64,000 bases of DNA, from positions 124,001 to 188,000 of the forward strand of contig NZ_JNZS01000001.1 of NCBI RefSeq assembly GCF_000718515.1, in the 5' to 3' direction. Origin of the DNA: Micromonospora parva (GTDB taxonomy: Bacteria; Actinomycetota; Actinomycetes; Mycobacteriales; Micromonosporaceae). The notes beneath the pieces were generated by a model. It saw only the letters and a list, made by a program, of their open reading frames with translations, did no database searches and was not told where the DNA came from. The translations under genes were made by a program, and so were the position numbers. Of this stretch, positions 32,790 to 42,662 are shown piece by piece (position 1 is the stretch's first letter; the number at the start of each line of letters is the position of its first letter).

Positions 32790-32915
32790 ATGACGCATGG
32801 CGTCTCTGTGACCGACGATCACCGTCGCGAACCGAGCGGCGGACGCCCCGCCGCGCCCCGCCCCGGCCGCACTGACGCGCCGGCATCCGCACGCTCCCGC
32901 GCCGTTCACCGCTGA
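32790..32915 (+). CDS. Possible 41-residue ORF between riboswitch and cobN
   Basis: ATG at 32790 follows a strong GAGGAGG with seven-base spacing. The product (MTHGVSVTDDHRREPSGG, then Pro/Arg/Ala-rich to ARSRAVHR) resembles no protein I know, and composition alone does not prove coding. It is the first translatable frame after the riboswitch, which makes it a candidate leader peptide or the riboswitch's direct translational target. It is not a CbtB-type cobalt-transport protein; there is no membrane helix. Confidence 0.4.
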   Translation: MTHGVSVTDDHRREPSGGRPAAPRPGRTDAPASARSRAVHR

Positions 32916-33054
32916 GTTCCCCACCGCGCCACCCGTCGCCGTCGGCCCCGCGCCGGTGAGCCGCCCGGGTCGCGGTGCCTGCTGAACCCCGCGCCCATCC
33001 CACGTCGCCAGCTCGCATCGGCGAGCGCGTCGACGTCACTTTCCGGAGCCTGCC

Positions 33055-36000
33055 GTGCGCATCCTGCTGCTCTCCACCGCCGACACCGACCTGCTGGCCG
33101 CCCGCGCCAGCGGCGCCGACTACCGGTTGGCCAACCCCGCGCGGGTCACCGTCGACGAGGTGCCCGCCCTGCTCGACGGGGTCGCCCTCGTCGTCGTACG
33201 CCTGCTCGGCGGTCGGCAGGCGTGGCCGGACGGCCTCGCCGCGGTGCTCGCCACCGGCGTGCCGACGGTGGTGCTCGGCGGCGAGGCGACACCCGACGCG
33301 GAGCTGATGGCCACCTCCACAGTGCCGTCCGGTGTCGCGACCCAGGCGCTGGCGTACCTGGTCGAGGGCGGCCCGGACAACCTGGGGCAGTTGGCGCGGT
33401 TCCTCTCCGACACGGTGCTGCTCACCGGCGAGGGGTTCGCCTCGCCCGCGCGCACCCCGGCGTACGGGGTGCACGGCGCGCACCTGGCCGACCCGTATCG
33501 GCCCACAGTGGGGATCGTCTTCTACCGGGCACACGCGTTGGCCGGCAACACCGGCTTCATCGACGTGCTGGTCGAGGCGGTCCGGGCGGCCGGCGGCAAC
33601 CCGCTGCCGATCTTCTGCGGCTCCCTGCGCGGGCTGACCGCCGACGCCGGCCCGCTCGGGCTCTTCGCCCGCTGTGACGCGCTGCTGGTCACCGTGCTCG
33701 CGGCCGGCGGTGCGGTCGCTGCCGACGCCTCCGGCGGCGGCGATGAGGACGCCTGGGACGTCGGCGTCCTGGCCGCCCTGGACGTGCCGATCATCCAGGC
33801 GCTCTGTCTCACCAGCACCCGGGCGCAGTGGGCCGACAGCGACGCCGGGCTGTCCCCGTTGGACGCCGCCATGCAGGTGGCCATCCCCGAGTTCGACGGC
33901 CGGATCGTCACCGTGCCGTTCTCGTTCAAGCAGATCGACGCCGACGGGCTCTCGGTCTACGCCGCCGATCCCGAGCGGGCCGCCCGGGTCGCCGGGATCG
34001 CGGTGCGCCACGCCCGGCTGCGGTACGTGCCGGCCGCCGACAAGCGCGTCGCCGTGGTGCTCAGCTCGTACCCGACGAAGCACTCCCGGGTCGGCAACGC
34101 GGTCGGCCTGGACACCCCGGCGTCGGCGGTGCGGTTGTTCGCCGCGCTCGCGGACGCCGGCTACCACCTGGGCGACGGCCCGGTGCCCACCGACGGCGAC
34201 GCGCTGATCCACGCGCTGATCGCCGCCGGTGGCCACGACGTGGAGTGGCTCACCCCCGAGCAGTTGGCCGGCGCCGAGGCCCGGATACCGGGGCAGACCT
34301 ACCGGCGTTGGTTCGACCAGGTCCCGGCCGAGCTGCGGGAGCGGATCAGGGAACACTGGGGTGAGCCGCCCGGCGAGCTGTACACCGACGGCGGCGACAT
34401 CGTGCTCGCCGGGCTGCGCTTCGGCAACGTGGTGCTGCTGATCCAGCCGCCGCGCGGCTTCGGGGAGAACCCGATCGCGATCTACCACGACCCGGACCTG
34501 CCGTCGAGTCACCACTACCTGGCCGCGTACCGCTGGTTGACCGCGCCGGTCGCGGACGGCGGCTTCGGCGCGGACGCCGTGGTGCACCTGGGCAAGCACG
34601 GCACCCTGGAGTGGCTGCCCGGCAAGGGCCTCGGCCTGGCCGCCGACTGCGCGCCCGACGCGGTCCTCGGCGACCTGCCGCTGGTGTACCCGTTCATCGT
34701 CAACGACCCCGGTGAGGGCACCCAGGCCAAGCGGCGGGCGCACGCCGTGGTCGTCGACCACCTGGTCCCGCCGATGGCCCGCGCCGAGACCTACGGCGAC
34801 CTGGCCAAACTGGAGCAACTGCTCGACGAGTACGCCACCGTGCAGGCCCTCGACCCGGCCAAGGTGCCCACCGTGCGGGCCCAGATCTGGGACCTGGTGC
34901 GCGCCGCCGAGCTGCACCACGACCTGCACGCCGAGGCGATGCCCGACCCGGACGACTTCGACGACTTCGTGCTGCACCTCGACGGGTACCTCTGCGAGGT
35001 CAAGGACGTGCAGATCCGCGACGGGCTGCACATCCTCGCCGACGCGCCCACCGGCGAGGCACGGGTCAACCTGGTCCTGGCGGTGCTGCGCGCCCCGCAG
35101 ATCTGGGGCGGCGCCCGCGCACTGCCCGGCCTGCGGCAGGCCCTCGCCGTCGCGTTCGGGCTCGACGAGCAGGAACTGCTCGCGACGCCGGGACAGCGAC
35201 TGGCGCTGCCCACGGCGCTCACCGACGTGGTGGACGGGCCGGCCGGCACCGCCGCCGACGCGATCGACCTCATCGAAGCGCTCGCGCGGCGGCTGGTCGT
35301 CGGCATGGAGACCCAGGGCTGGGCAGTGGACGCCGTCGACGCCGTGGTGGCGGAGGTGACTGGGCAACCGATCCCGGACGCCGCCGCGGTGCTGCGCTTC
35401 GCCGCCACCGAGCTGGTGCCCCGCCTGGACCGGACCACCGACGAGCTGACCCACACCCTCGGCGCGCTCGACGGGAGGTTCGTGCCGCCCGGCCCGTCCG
35501 GCTCACCCACCCGGGGCCTGGTCAACGTGCTGCCCACCGGCCGCAACTTCTACTCCGTCGACCCGAAGGCCATCCCCAGCCGCAACGCCTGGGACGTCGG
35601 GGTGGCCCTCGCCGACTCGCTGCTGGCCCGGCACCTCGCCGACACCGGCGGGTACCCCCGATCGGTGGGGTTGACAGTGTGGGGCACCAGCGCCATGCGG
35701 ACCCAGGGTGACGACATCGCCGAGGTGCTCGCGTTGCTGGGCTGCCGGCCGGTCTGGGACGACAGGTCCCGGCGGGTCACCGGCATCGAGGTGGTGCCGA
35801 CCGCCGAGCTGGGCCGGCCGCGCGTCGACGTCACGGTGCGCATCTCCGGTTTCTTCCGCGACGCGTTCCCGCACGTCGTGGCGCTGCTCGACGACGCCGT
35901 CCGGCGGGTCGCCGCCCTGGACGAGCCGGACGAGGAGAACTACCTGCGCGCGCACGTCGCCGCCGACCTCGCCGAGCACGGCGACGAGCGGCGGGCCACC

Positions 36001-36723
36001 GCCCGGATCTTCGGCTCCAAGCCCGGCGCGTACGGGGCGGGGCTGCTGCCCCTGATCGACGCCCGGACGTGGCGCAGCGACGCCGACCTGGCCGAGGTGT
36101 ACGCGGTGTGGGGCGGCTACGCGTACGGCCGGGGCCTGGACGGGCGGGAGGCGCGCGCCGACATGGAACGCTCGTTCGCCCGGATCGCGGTGGCGGTGAA
36201 GAACCAGGACACCCGCGAGCACGACATCGTCGACTCCGACGACTACTTCCAGTACCACGGCGGGATGGTGGCGATGGTCCGCCACCTCACCGGCACGTCA
36301 CCGGCGGCGTACGTGGGGGACTCGGCGATGCCGCACGACGTGCGCACCCGCACGTTGGGCGAGGAGACCCGGCGGGTGTTCCGGGCCCGGGTGGTCAACC
36401 CGAAGTGGATCGCCGCTATGCGCCGGCACGGCTACAAGGGCGCGTTCGAGCTGGCGGCCACAGTGGACTACCTGTTCGGCTACGACGCCACCGCCGGTGT
36501 CGTCGACGACTGGATGTACGAACACCTGGCCGCCGCGTACCTCTTCGACGACACCACCCGGGAGTTCCTGGAGCGGTCCAACCCGTGGGCGCTGCGCGGC
36601 ATCACCGAGCGGCTGTTGGAGGCCGCTGACCGGGGGCTGTGGGCCGCACCGGAGCCGAGCACCCTCGACCGGCTGCGCGACACGTACCTGGCCAGCGAGG
36701 GCGACCTGGAGGACCGGGCGTGA
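33055..36723 (+). CDS. cobN: Cobaltochelatase subunit CobN
   Basis: A 1222-residue large subunit of aerobic-type cobaltochelatase, which inserts Co2+ into hydrogenobyrinate a,c-diamide in an ATP-driven complex. Diagnostic stretches are [23 protein letters not shown], then [47 protein letters not shown] near residue 520, [18 protein letters not shown], and [21 protein letters not shown] with WGGYAYGRG in the last third. Start is the GTG at 33055 with GGAG eight bases upstream. It is the first large gene under the cobalamin riboswitch; its helper ATPase is the ChlI/ChlD fusion immediately downstream, not CobS/CobT. Confidence 0.97.
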   Translation: MRILLLSTADTDLLAARASGADYRLANPARVTVDEVPALLDGVALVVVRLLGGRQAWPDGLAAVLATGVPTVVLGGEATPDAELMATSTVPSGVATQALAYLVEGGPDNLGQLARFLSDTVLLTGEGFASPARTPAYGVHGAHLADPYRPTVGIVFYRAHALAGNTGFIDVLVEAVRAAGGNPLPIFCGSLRGLTADAGPLGLFARCDALLVTVLAAGGAVAADASGGGDEDAWDVGVLAALDVPIIQALCLTSTRAQWADSDAGLSPLDAAMQVAIPEFDGRIVTVPFSFKQIDADGLSVYAADPERAARVAGIAVRHARLRYVPAADKRVAVVLSSYPTKHSRVGNAVGLDTPASAVRLFAALADAGYHLGDGPVPTDGDALIHALIAAGGHDVEWLTPEQLAGAEARIPGQTYRRWFDQVPAELRERIREHWGEPPGELYTDGGDIVLAGLRFGNVVLLIQPPRGFGENPIAIYHDPDLPSSHHYLAAYRWLTAPVADGGFGADAVVHLGKHGTLEWLPGKGLGLAADCAPDAVLGDLPLVYPFIVNDPGEGTQAKRRAHAVVVDHLVPPMARAETYGDLAKLEQLLDEYATVQALDPAKVPTVRAQIWDLVRAAELHHDLHAEAMPDPDDFDDFVLHLDGYLCEVKDVQIRDGLHILADAPTGEARVNLVLAVLRAPQIWGGARALPGLRQALAVAFGLDEQELLATPGQRLALPTALTDVVDGPAGTAADAIDLIEALARRLVVGMETQGWAVDAVDAVVAEVTGQPIPDAAAVLRFAATELVPRLDRTTDELTHTLGALDGRFVPPGPSGSPTRGLVNVLPTGRNFYSVDPKAIPSRNAWDVGVALADSLLARHLADTGGYPRSVGLTVWGTSAMRTQGDDIAEVLALLGCRPVWDDRSRRVTGIEVVPTAELGRPRVDVTVRISGFFRDAFPHVVALLDDAVRRVAALDEPDEENYLRAHVAADLAEHGDERRATARIFGSKPGAYGAGLLPLIDARTWRSDADLAEVYAVWGGYAYGRGLDGREARADMERSFARIAVAVKNQDTREHDIVDSDDYFQYHGGMVAMVRHLTGTSPAAYVGDSAMPHDVRTRTLGEETRRVFRARVVNPKWIAAMRRHGYKGAFELAATVDYLFGYDATAGVVDDWMYEHLAAAYLFDDTTREFLERSNPWALRGITERLLEAADRGLWAAPEPSTLDRLRDTYLASEGDLEDRA

Positions 36724-36779
36724 GCGCGAGGAGTGAGCCGGTTTTGCGAGCCCCGCAGTCGCGAACGAAAGGAGGCGCC

Positions 36780-39026
36780 GTGGCGACTTATCCCTTCAGC
36801 GCGGTGCTCGGTATGGCCGACATGCGGTTGGCCCTGCTGCTCAACGCGGTCTCCCCGGCGATCGGCGGGGTCCTGGTCCGGGGCGAGAAGGGCACCGCGA
36901 AGTCCACCGCCGTGCGGGCCCTCGCCGCGCTGCTGCCCCCGGTGCGCCAGGTGGCCGGTTGCCGGTTCGGTTGTGACCCGGCCGGGCCCGACCCGGCGTG
37001 CCCGGACGGCCCGCATCCGGCCGACGCCGCCGCCGAGACCCGCCCGGCCCGCCTGGTCGAGCTGCCGGTGGGTGCCGCCGAGGACCGGGTGGTCGGCGCG
37101 CTGGACCTGGAGAAGGCGATCGGCGAGGGGGTCCGCGCGTTCGAGCCGGGTCTGCTCGCCGCCGCGCACCGGGGCGTGCTCTACGTCGACGAGGTCAATC
37201 TGCTGCACGACCACCTGGTCGACCTGCTGCTCGACGCGGCGGCGATGGGCCGCAGCCACGTGGAGCGGGAGGGCGTCTCGGTCAGCCACGCGGCCCGGTT
37301 CCTGCTGGTCGGCACGATGAACCCGGAGGAGGGCGAGCTGCGCCCGCAGTTGCTCGACCGGTTCGGGCTCACCGTGGAGGTGAACGCCAGCCGGGACCCG
37401 GAGATCCGGGTCGAGGTGGTCCGTCGCCGGCTGGCCGCCGACGCCGACCCGGTCGACTTCGCCGCCGGGTGGGCGGACGCGGACGCCCAGGTCGCCGCCC
37501 AGGTGGCCGCCGCCCGCCGCCGACTTCCCGGGGTACGACTGCCGGACGCCGCGTTGCGGCAGATCGCCGAGGTGTGCGCGGCGTTCGACGTGGACGGGAT
37601 GCGCGCCGACATCGTGACCGCCCGCACCGCCCTCGCCCACGCCGCCTGGCACGGCCGGGACCGGGTCACCATGGACGACGTCCGGGTGGCCGCCCGGCTG
37701 GCCCTGCCGCACCGCCGCCGCCGCGACCCGTTCGACACCCCCGGCCTGGACGAGAAGCGCCTCGACGAGGCGTTGCAGCGCGCCCAGGACGCCCACCCCG
37801 ACGACCCGGACGACGACGGCCCCGACGGCCCCGACGACGGTGGCCCCAACGGCGGTGGCCCCAACGGTGGTGGCCCCAACGGTGGTGGCCCGGCCGGTGA
37901 CGGCGGCCCGAACGGAAGTAGCCCGGCTGGCGGCGGAGCCCAAGGCGGCGACGCCGGCGATGACGGGGTCGAGCAGGGCGAACCCGGGTCGGCCGGGTAC
38001 TCGACGGCACGTGACGGCGCGGGCCCGGACGGGCGCACCGACGGCCCGGACGGTACCGACGGCTGGCCGCAGCGTCAGCCGGGTGACCGGGGCGACGACC
38101 GCTGGCCGCAGCACCCGAACGGCGACGGTCGGAACGCGGGGACGCCCGGTGGCCGGGGAGCGTCGGCCGGTGCCGAGGACCCGACCCGGGGCGGGGAGTC
38201 GCAGCCGGTGGCCGTGCCCCGGGGTGGGCTGCGGGCGCGGACGCTGACCGCGCCCAGCCTGGGTGACGGGGTGCCGGGCCGGCGGTCGCGGGCCCGGACC
38301 GGGCGGGGCCGCACCACCGGCGCGCGGGTGCCGGCGGGCCGGGTCGGCGCGCTGCACCTGCCGGCCACGATCCGCGCCGCCGCGCCGCACCAGGCGGCCC
38401 GGGGCCGGCTCACCGGTCCGCTGCGACTGCGCCGCGACGACCTGCGGGAGGCGGTTCGCGAAGGGCGTGAGGGCAACCTGGTGCTCTTCGTGGTGGACGC
38501 GAGCGGATCGATGGGGGCCCGGCAGCGGATGACCACTGTGAAGGACGCGGTGCTCGCCCTGCTCACCGACGCGTACCAGCGCAGGGACAAGGTCGCGGTG
38601 ATCGCGTTCCGGGGTGCCGGTGCCCGGACCCTGCTGCCGGCGACCTCGTCGGTGTTGGCCGCCTCGACCCGGCTGGCCGAGTTGCCCACCGGTGGGCGGA
38701 CACCGCTGGCCGAGGGGTTGCTCGCCGCCGTCGACCTGCTGCGGGTGGAGCGCCTGCGCGATCCGAAGCGCCGCCCGCTGGTCCTCATCGTCACCGATGG
38801 TCGGGCCACCGCCGGCACCCGCCCACTGGACCGGGCGGCAGCGGCGGCGCAGGTCCTGGCCGCCACCAACGCTGCCTGCGTGGTCGTCGACTGCGAGTCC
38901 GGCCCGGTCCGCCTCCACCTGGCCGCCCGCCTGGCCACCCAGCTCAGTGCCCCCAGAACCCCTTTGGAGTCCCTGACCCACCCCCACCCCGGCCCCCGCG
39001 ATCTTGCACTTGCTGTCGCGGCATAA
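36780..39026 (+). CDS. ChlI-ChlD fusion, AAA+/VWA chelatase subunit for CobN
   Basis: A 748-residue putative cobaltochelatase helper. The N-terminal AAA+ ChlI-like module has the P-loop [19 protein letters not shown], Walker [21 protein letters not shown], and sensor [21 protein letters not shown] long Gly/Asp/Pro/Asn linker (about residues 340-540) contains 15-base repeats encoding GGPNG. The C-terminal VWA domain shows a full MIDAS (VVDASGSMG; Thr in [18 protein letters not shown]). GTG at 36780 follows AAAGGAGG. In actinobacteria such fusions replace CobS and CobT. The last residues (DLALAVAA) are encoded by a palindromic repeat. Confidence 0.93.
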   Translation: MATYPFSAVLGMADMRLALLLNAVSPAIGGVLVRGEKGTAKSTAVRALAALLPPVRQVAGCRFGCDPAGPDPACPDGPHPADAAAETRPARLVELPVGAAEDRVVGALDLEKAIGEGVRAFEPGLLAAAHRGVLYVDEVNLLHDHLVDLLLDAAAMGRSHVEREGVSVSHAARFLLVGTMNPEEGELRPQLLDRFGLTVEVNASRDPEIRVEVVRRRLAADADPVDFAAGWADADAQVAAQVAAARRRLPGVRLPDAALRQIAEVCAAFDVDGMRADIVTARTALAHAAWHGRDRVTMDDVRVAARLALPHRRRRDPFDTPGLDEKRLDEALQRAQDAHPDDPDDDGPDGPDDGGPNGGGPNGGGPNGGGPAGDGGPNGSSPAGGGAQGGDAGDDGVEQGEPGSAGYSTARDGAGPDGRTDGPDGTDGWPQRQPGDRGDDRWPQHPNGDGRNAGTPGGRGASAGAEDPTRGGESQPVAVPRGGLRARTLTAPSLGDGVPGRRSRARTGRGRTTGARVPAGRVGALHLPATIRAAAPHQAARGRLTGPLRLRRDDLREAVREGREGNLVLFVVDASGSMGARQRMTTVKDAVLALLTDAYQRRDKVAVIAFRGAGARTLLPATSSVLAASTRLAELPTGGRTPLAEGLLAAVDLLRVERLRDPKRRPLVLIVTDGRATAGTRPLDRAAAAAQVLAATNAACVVVDCESGPVRLHLAARLATQLSAPRTPLESLTHPHPGPRDLALAVAA

Positions 39027-39069
39027 GGGACCAAGCGCGCATATGACCAACAGAAGCTGCAAGATCGCG
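38997..39069. repeat. Palindromic CGCGATCTTGCA element at the 3' end of the ChlI-ChlD gene
   Basis: CGCGATCTTGCACTTGCTGT (38997-39016) and ACAGAAGCTGCAAGATCGCG (39050-39069) form an inverted repeat: 12 outer bases pair perfectly and the inner part imperfectly, around a 33-base loop. The left arm overlaps the last ten codons of the upstream gene. I recall GCGATCTTGCA palindromes as frequent dispersed repeats in Micromonospora-like genomes. It could act as an mRNA-processing or attenuating hairpin before cobO. Confidence 0.72.
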
Positions 39070-39101
39070 GAAGCGGCGATCGCGGAACGGGGGACGGCCT
39101 G

Positions 39102-39713
39102 ATGCCGCAGGGACAACCGAGCGTGGTGCCCGCTGACGGGTTGACGACCCGGCAGCGGCGGCACCGGCCGCTGTTGATGGTCCACACCGGGCAGATGAAG
39201 GGGAAGTCGACGGCGGCCTTCGGGCTGGCGTTGCGGGCCTGGACGGCCGGCCTGCCGGTCGGGGTGTTCCAGTTCGTCAAGAGCGCCAAGTGGCGGGTGG
39301 GGGAGGAGAGCGCCTTCCGGACCCTCGGCGAGGTGCACGAGCGCACCGGCCAGGGCGCGCCGGTGGCCTGGCACAAGATGGGCGAGGGCTGGTCCTGGAT
39401 CCAGCGCGGCGGCGACGCCGACCACGCCGCCGACGCCCTGGAGGGCTGGCGGCAGATCCAGCGTGACCTGGCCGCCGAACGGTACGGGCTGTACGTGCTG
39501 GACGAGTTCACCTATCCGATGACGTGGGGCTGGGTGGACGTCGACGAGGTGGTCGCCACGCTGGCCGACCGGCCCGGCTTCCAGCACGTCGTGATCACCG
39601 GTCGGGACGCCGACCCGCGCCTGGTGGCCGCCGCCGACCTGGTCGCCGAGCTGACCAAGGTCAAGCACCCGATGGACGCCGGCCAGAAGGGCCAGAAGGG
39701 CATCGAATGGTGA
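39102..39713 (+). CDS. cobO: Cob(I)yrinic acid a,c-diamide adenosyltransferase
   Basis: A 203-residue CobO/CobA(Salmonella)/BtuR-type enzyme that adds the 5'-deoxyadenosyl ligand to cob(I)alamin precursors using ATP. The modified P-loop is MVHTGQMKGKSTAAFGLALR near residue 26. The family hallmark MGEGWSWIQRGGDADHAADALEGW and the DEFTYPMTWGWVD segment follow, with HVVITGRDADPRLVAAADLV near the end. The ATG at 39102 comes 32 bases after the palindromic repeat. Its stop overlaps the cobB start by seven bases. Confidence 0.96.
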   Translation: MPQGQPSVVPADGLTTRQRRHRPLLMVHTGQMKGKSTAAFGLALRAWTAGLPVGVFQFVKSAKWRVGEESAFRTLGEVHERTGQGAPVAWHKMGEGWSWIQRGGDADHAADALEGWRQIQRDLAAERYGLYVLDEFTYPMTWGWVDVDEVVATLADRPGFQHVVITGRDADPRLVAAADLVAELTKVKHPMDAGQKGQKGIEW

Positions 39714-41062
39714 GCGGGCAGTGGGCGCTGCCCCGGGTGGTGGTCGCCGCCCCGGCCAGTGGCCACGGCAAGACGACGGTCGCCACCGGGCTGCTCGCCG
39801 CGCTCCGCCGACGGGGACTCGCCGTCAGCCCGCACAAGGTCGGCCCCGACTACATCGACCCCGGCTACCACGCCCTCGCCGCCGGACGAGCCGGCCGCAA
39901 CCTCGACCCGTTCCTGGTCGGGCCCGACCTGATCACCCCCCTGCTGCGACACGGCGCGAGCGTCCCCACGCCCGCCGACGTCGCCGTGGTCGAGGGCGTC
40001 ATGGGCCTGCACGACGGCGCGGTGGGCCGGCGTGACTTCGCCTCCACCGCGCACGTCGCCCGGCTGATCGAGGCACCGGTGCTGCTGGTGCTGGACACCA
40101 CCGCGCAGGGCCGTTCGGCCGCCGCGCTCACCCTCGGCATGGCCGCGTTCGACCCGGCGGTTCGGATCGGCGGGGTGATCCTCAACCGGGTCGGCTCACC
40201 CCGGCACGAGACACTGCTGCGCGACGCCCTCGCCGAGGTGGGCGTACCGGTGCTCGGGGCGGTCACCCGCGCCGCCGAGGTGGCCGCGCCGGCCCGGCAC
40301 CTCGGGTTGGTGCCGGTCGCCGAGCGGGCCCCCGAGTCGCTCGCCATCGTCACCGCCCTTGCCGAGCTGGTCGAGGCCACAGTGGACGTCGACGCCGTGC
40401 TCGCCCTGGCCCGCACCGCCCCGCCGCTGACCGCCCCGGCGTGGGACCCGGTCGCCGCCGTCGGCGGGCCGGCCGGCGTCGAGCGACCACGCGTCGCGCT
40501 CGCCGGTGGTCCGGCCTTCACCTTCTCGTACGCGGAGACCGCCGAACTGCTCGCCGCGGCGGGCGCGGACGTCGTCACCGTCGACCCGTTGCGCGACCCG
40601 GCGCTGCCCACCGGCACCCGCGCGGTGGTGATCGGCGGCGGCTTCCCCGAGGCGTACGCCCAGGCGCTTGCCGACAACACCGCGCTGCGCGCCGAGCTGG
40701 CCGACTTCGACGGGCCGATCGTGGCCGAGTGCGCCGGGCTGCTCTACCTCGGGCGGTCCCTGGACGGCGTACCGATGTGCGGTCGGCTGGACCTGACCGC
40801 CCGGATGACCGACCGGCTCACCCTCGGCTACCGGGAGGCAGTGGCGAGCACCGACTCCCCGGTGGCCCGCGCCGGTGCGCAGGTACGCGGCCACGAGTTC
40901 CACCGCACCACCACCGACCCGGGGCACGGCGACGCACCGGCGTGGCGGTGGAACGACGCCGAGCACGGTTTCGTCTCCGGCCGGGTGCACGCGTCCTACC
41001 TGCACACCCACTGGGCCGGTCACCCCGGCGCGGCCCGCCGACTGGTCGAGGCGGCCCGATGA
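39707..41062 (+). CDS. cobB: Cobyrinate (hydrogenobyrinate) a,c-diamide synthase
   Basis: A 451-residue glutamine amidotransferase that amidates side chains a and c of the corrin ring, using ATP and Gln. The N-terminal DTBS-like domain has VVAAPASGHGKTTVATGLL and the signature VGPDYIDPGYHALAAGR. The C-terminal GATase domain has GGGFPEAYAQALADN and the nucleophile Cys in IVAECAGLLYLGRSL, with RVHASYLHTHW near the end. Start ATG 39707 lies inside cobO; GTG 39710 is the alternative. The stop overlaps cobI as ATGA. Confidence 0.95.
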   Translation: MVSGQWALPRVVVAAPASGHGKTTVATGLLAALRRRGLAVSPHKVGPDYIDPGYHALAAGRAGRNLDPFLVGPDLITPLLRHGASVPTPADVAVVEGVMGLHDGAVGRRDFASTAHVARLIEAPVLLVLDTTAQGRSAAALTLGMAAFDPAVRIGGVILNRVGSPRHETLLRDALAEVGVPVLGAVTRAAEVAAPARHLGLVPVAERAPESLAIVTALAELVEATVDVDAVLALARTAPPLTAPAWDPVAAVGGPAGVERPRVALAGGPAFTFSYAETAELLAAAGADVVTVDPLRDPALPTGTRAVVIGGGFPEAYAQALADNTALRAELADFDGPIVAECAGLLYLGRSLDGVPMCGRLDLTARMTDRLTLGYREAVASTDSPVARAGAQVRGHEFHRTTTDPGHGDAPAWRWNDAEHGFVSGRVHASYLHTHWAGHPGAARRLVEAAR

Positions 41063-41832
41063 CCGCCACGCTCACCGGGGTCGGTGTCGGCCCCGGCGAC
41101 CCGGAGCTGCTCACCGTCAAGGCGGTGCGGCTGCTGGGCGAGGCCGACCTGGTCTTCGTACCCGTGATGGCGGACCGGGCCGAACCCGGCGCGACCGCCG
41201 CTCCGACGCCGCCGGGCGCGCAGGCCGGGCGGGCCGAGGCGACAGTGCGGCAGCACGTCGCCGCGGACCGGTTGCGTCGGCTGCCGTTCGCGCTGGACGA
41301 CCGGGGTGGGGTGACCGCGCGCCGGGCGCAGGCGTGGGACGAGGCGGCCCGGGTGGTCGTCGAGGCGATCGACGCGGGCGCACGGTCGCTGGTGTTCGCC
41401 ACCATCGGCGACCCCAACGTCTACTCCACCTTCGGGTACCTGGCCCAGAGCGTCCGCGCGCTGCGCCCGGCGGTGCGGGTGGCGACAGTGCCCGGTGTCA
41501 CCGCCATGCAGGAGCTGGCCGCGCGCAGCGGCACCCCGCTCTGCGAGGGACGCGAACCGCTCACCCTGCTGCCGGCCACCGCGGGCCTGGCGCTCTTCGC
41601 CGACGCCCTCGCCGGACCGGGCACCGTGGTCGCCTACAAGGGCTGGCGGCGGCACCCGGAGCTGCTCGCCGAACTGCGCCGGCAGGGCCGCCTCGCCGAC
41701 GCGGTGCTCGGCCGCAGCCTGGGGCTGCCCGGTGAACGCGTCGGGCCGGTCGACGACACCGGGGACGACCTGCCGTACCTGTCGACGCTGCTGGTTCCGG
41801 CCCGCCGTGAGCACCGAGGAGGAAAGCTGTGA
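41059..41832 (+). CDS. cobI: Precorrin-2 C20-methyltransferase
   Basis: A 257-residue SAM-dependent methyltransferase of the tetrapyrrole methylase fold. It has the N-terminal GVGVGPGDPELLTVKAVRLL, then LVFATIGDPNVYSTFGYLAQSV near residue 115, then VPGVTAMQELAARSGTPLCEG, the set specific to CobI/CbiL. An Ala/Pro/Gly insert (residues 42-58) lengthens the second loop. It methylates precorrin-2 (or its cobalt form) at C20. It starts in an ATGA overlap with cobB and ends in a GTGA overlap with cobM. Confidence 0.94.
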   Translation: MTATLTGVGVGPGDPELLTVKAVRLLGEADLVFVPVMADRAEPGATAAPTPPGAQAGRAEATVRQHVAADRLRRLPFALDDRGGVTARRAQAWDEAARVVVEAIDAGARSLVFATIGDPNVYSTFGYLAQSVRALRPAVRVATVPGVTAMQELAARSGTPLCEGREPLTLLPATAGLALFADALAGPGTVVAYKGWRRHPELLAELRRQGRLADAVLGRSLGLPGERVGPVDDTGDDLPYLSTLLVPARREHRGGKL

Positions 41833-42662
41833 CCAGCGACGCGAAGGTGTGGTTCGTCGGTGCCGGCCCCGGTGCGGCGGACCTGCTGACCCTGCGGGCC
41901 GCCCGGGTGATCGCCGAGGCGGACATCGTGATCTGGGCGGCCAGCCTGGTGCACGCCGACGTGCTGGCGCACGCCCGCCCCGACGCGGAGATCGTCGACT
42001 CGTCGCAGTTGCCCATCGAGGGTGTGCTGCCGCTCTACCGGCGCGCCGCCGAACAGGGGATGACGGTGGCCCGGATCCACTCCGGAGACCCGGCGCTGTG
42101 GGGCGCCGTGCAGGAGCAGCTGGACCTGTGCCGGGCGCTCGGCCTGGCCGTCGAGATCGTGCCCGGGGTGTCCTCGTTCACCGCCGTCGCGGCGATCGTC
42201 GGACGGGAACTGACAGTGCCCGAGGTGGCCCAGTCGGTGATCCTCACCCGCCTCGAAGGCGGCAAGACCCCGATGCCGTCCGGCGAGCGGGTCCGCGACT
42301 TCGCCCGGCACGGCACCACCATGGCCCTGTTCCTCTCCGCCGCCCGCTCCGGGCAGGTGCAGGCCGAGCTGCTGGCCGGCGGCTACCCGCCGGACACCCC
42401 GGCCGTCGTGGCGTACCAGGCGACCTGGCCCGACGAGCTGGTGGTCCGCTGCACTGTCGGCACCCTGGAGGCGACCGTCAAGCAGCACAAGCTGTGGAAG
42501 CACACCCTGTTCCTGGTCGGGCCGGCGCTCGCCGCCGAGGGCACCCGCTCGCACCTCTATCACCCCGGGCACTTCCACACCTTCCGCCGGGCCGAGCCGG
42601 CCGCCCGCGCCGAGCTGCGCCGTCAGGCCAGCGCCCGCGCCGGGGGGACAGCCACACCATGA
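41829..42662 (+). CDS. cobM: Precorrin-4 C11-methyltransferase
   Basis: A 277-residue tetrapyrrole methylase. Diagnostic are VWFVGAGPGAADLLTLRAARVI, then WAASLVHADVLAHA, then VARIHSGDPALWGAVQEQL, VEIVPGVSSFTAVAAIVGRELTVPEVAQSVILTR and the C-terminal LYHPGHFHTFR. It adds the C11 methyl group after ring contraction. The GTG start is in a four-base overlap with cobI, the stop in ATGA with cbiD. Confidence 0.95.
   Translation: MTSDAKVWFVGAGPGAADLLTLRAARVIAEADIVIWAASLVHADVLAHARPDAEIVDSSQLPIEGVLPLYRRAAEQGMTVARIHSGDPALWGAVQEQLDLCRALGLAVEIVPGVSSFTAVAAIVGRELTVPEVAQSVILTRLEGGKTPMPSGERVRDFARHGTTMALFLSAARSGQVQAELLAGGYPPDTPAVVAYQATWPDELVVRCTVGTLEATVKQHKLWKHTLFLVGPALAAEGTRSHLYHPGHFHTFRRAEPAARAELRRQASARAGGTATP

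Noticed and set aside
37840..37900. Tandem GGTGGCCCCAACGG repeats as a non-coding element
   Set aside because: The 15-base period keeps the frame and encodes the GGPNG linker of the ChlI-ChlD protein.
32329..39668. Very long open frames on the minus strand opposite cobN and the chelatase gene (over 1000 codons each)
   Set aside because: They are antisense to clearly conserved proteins, rich in Arg, Gly, His and Gln, and reflect third-position GC in the real genes.
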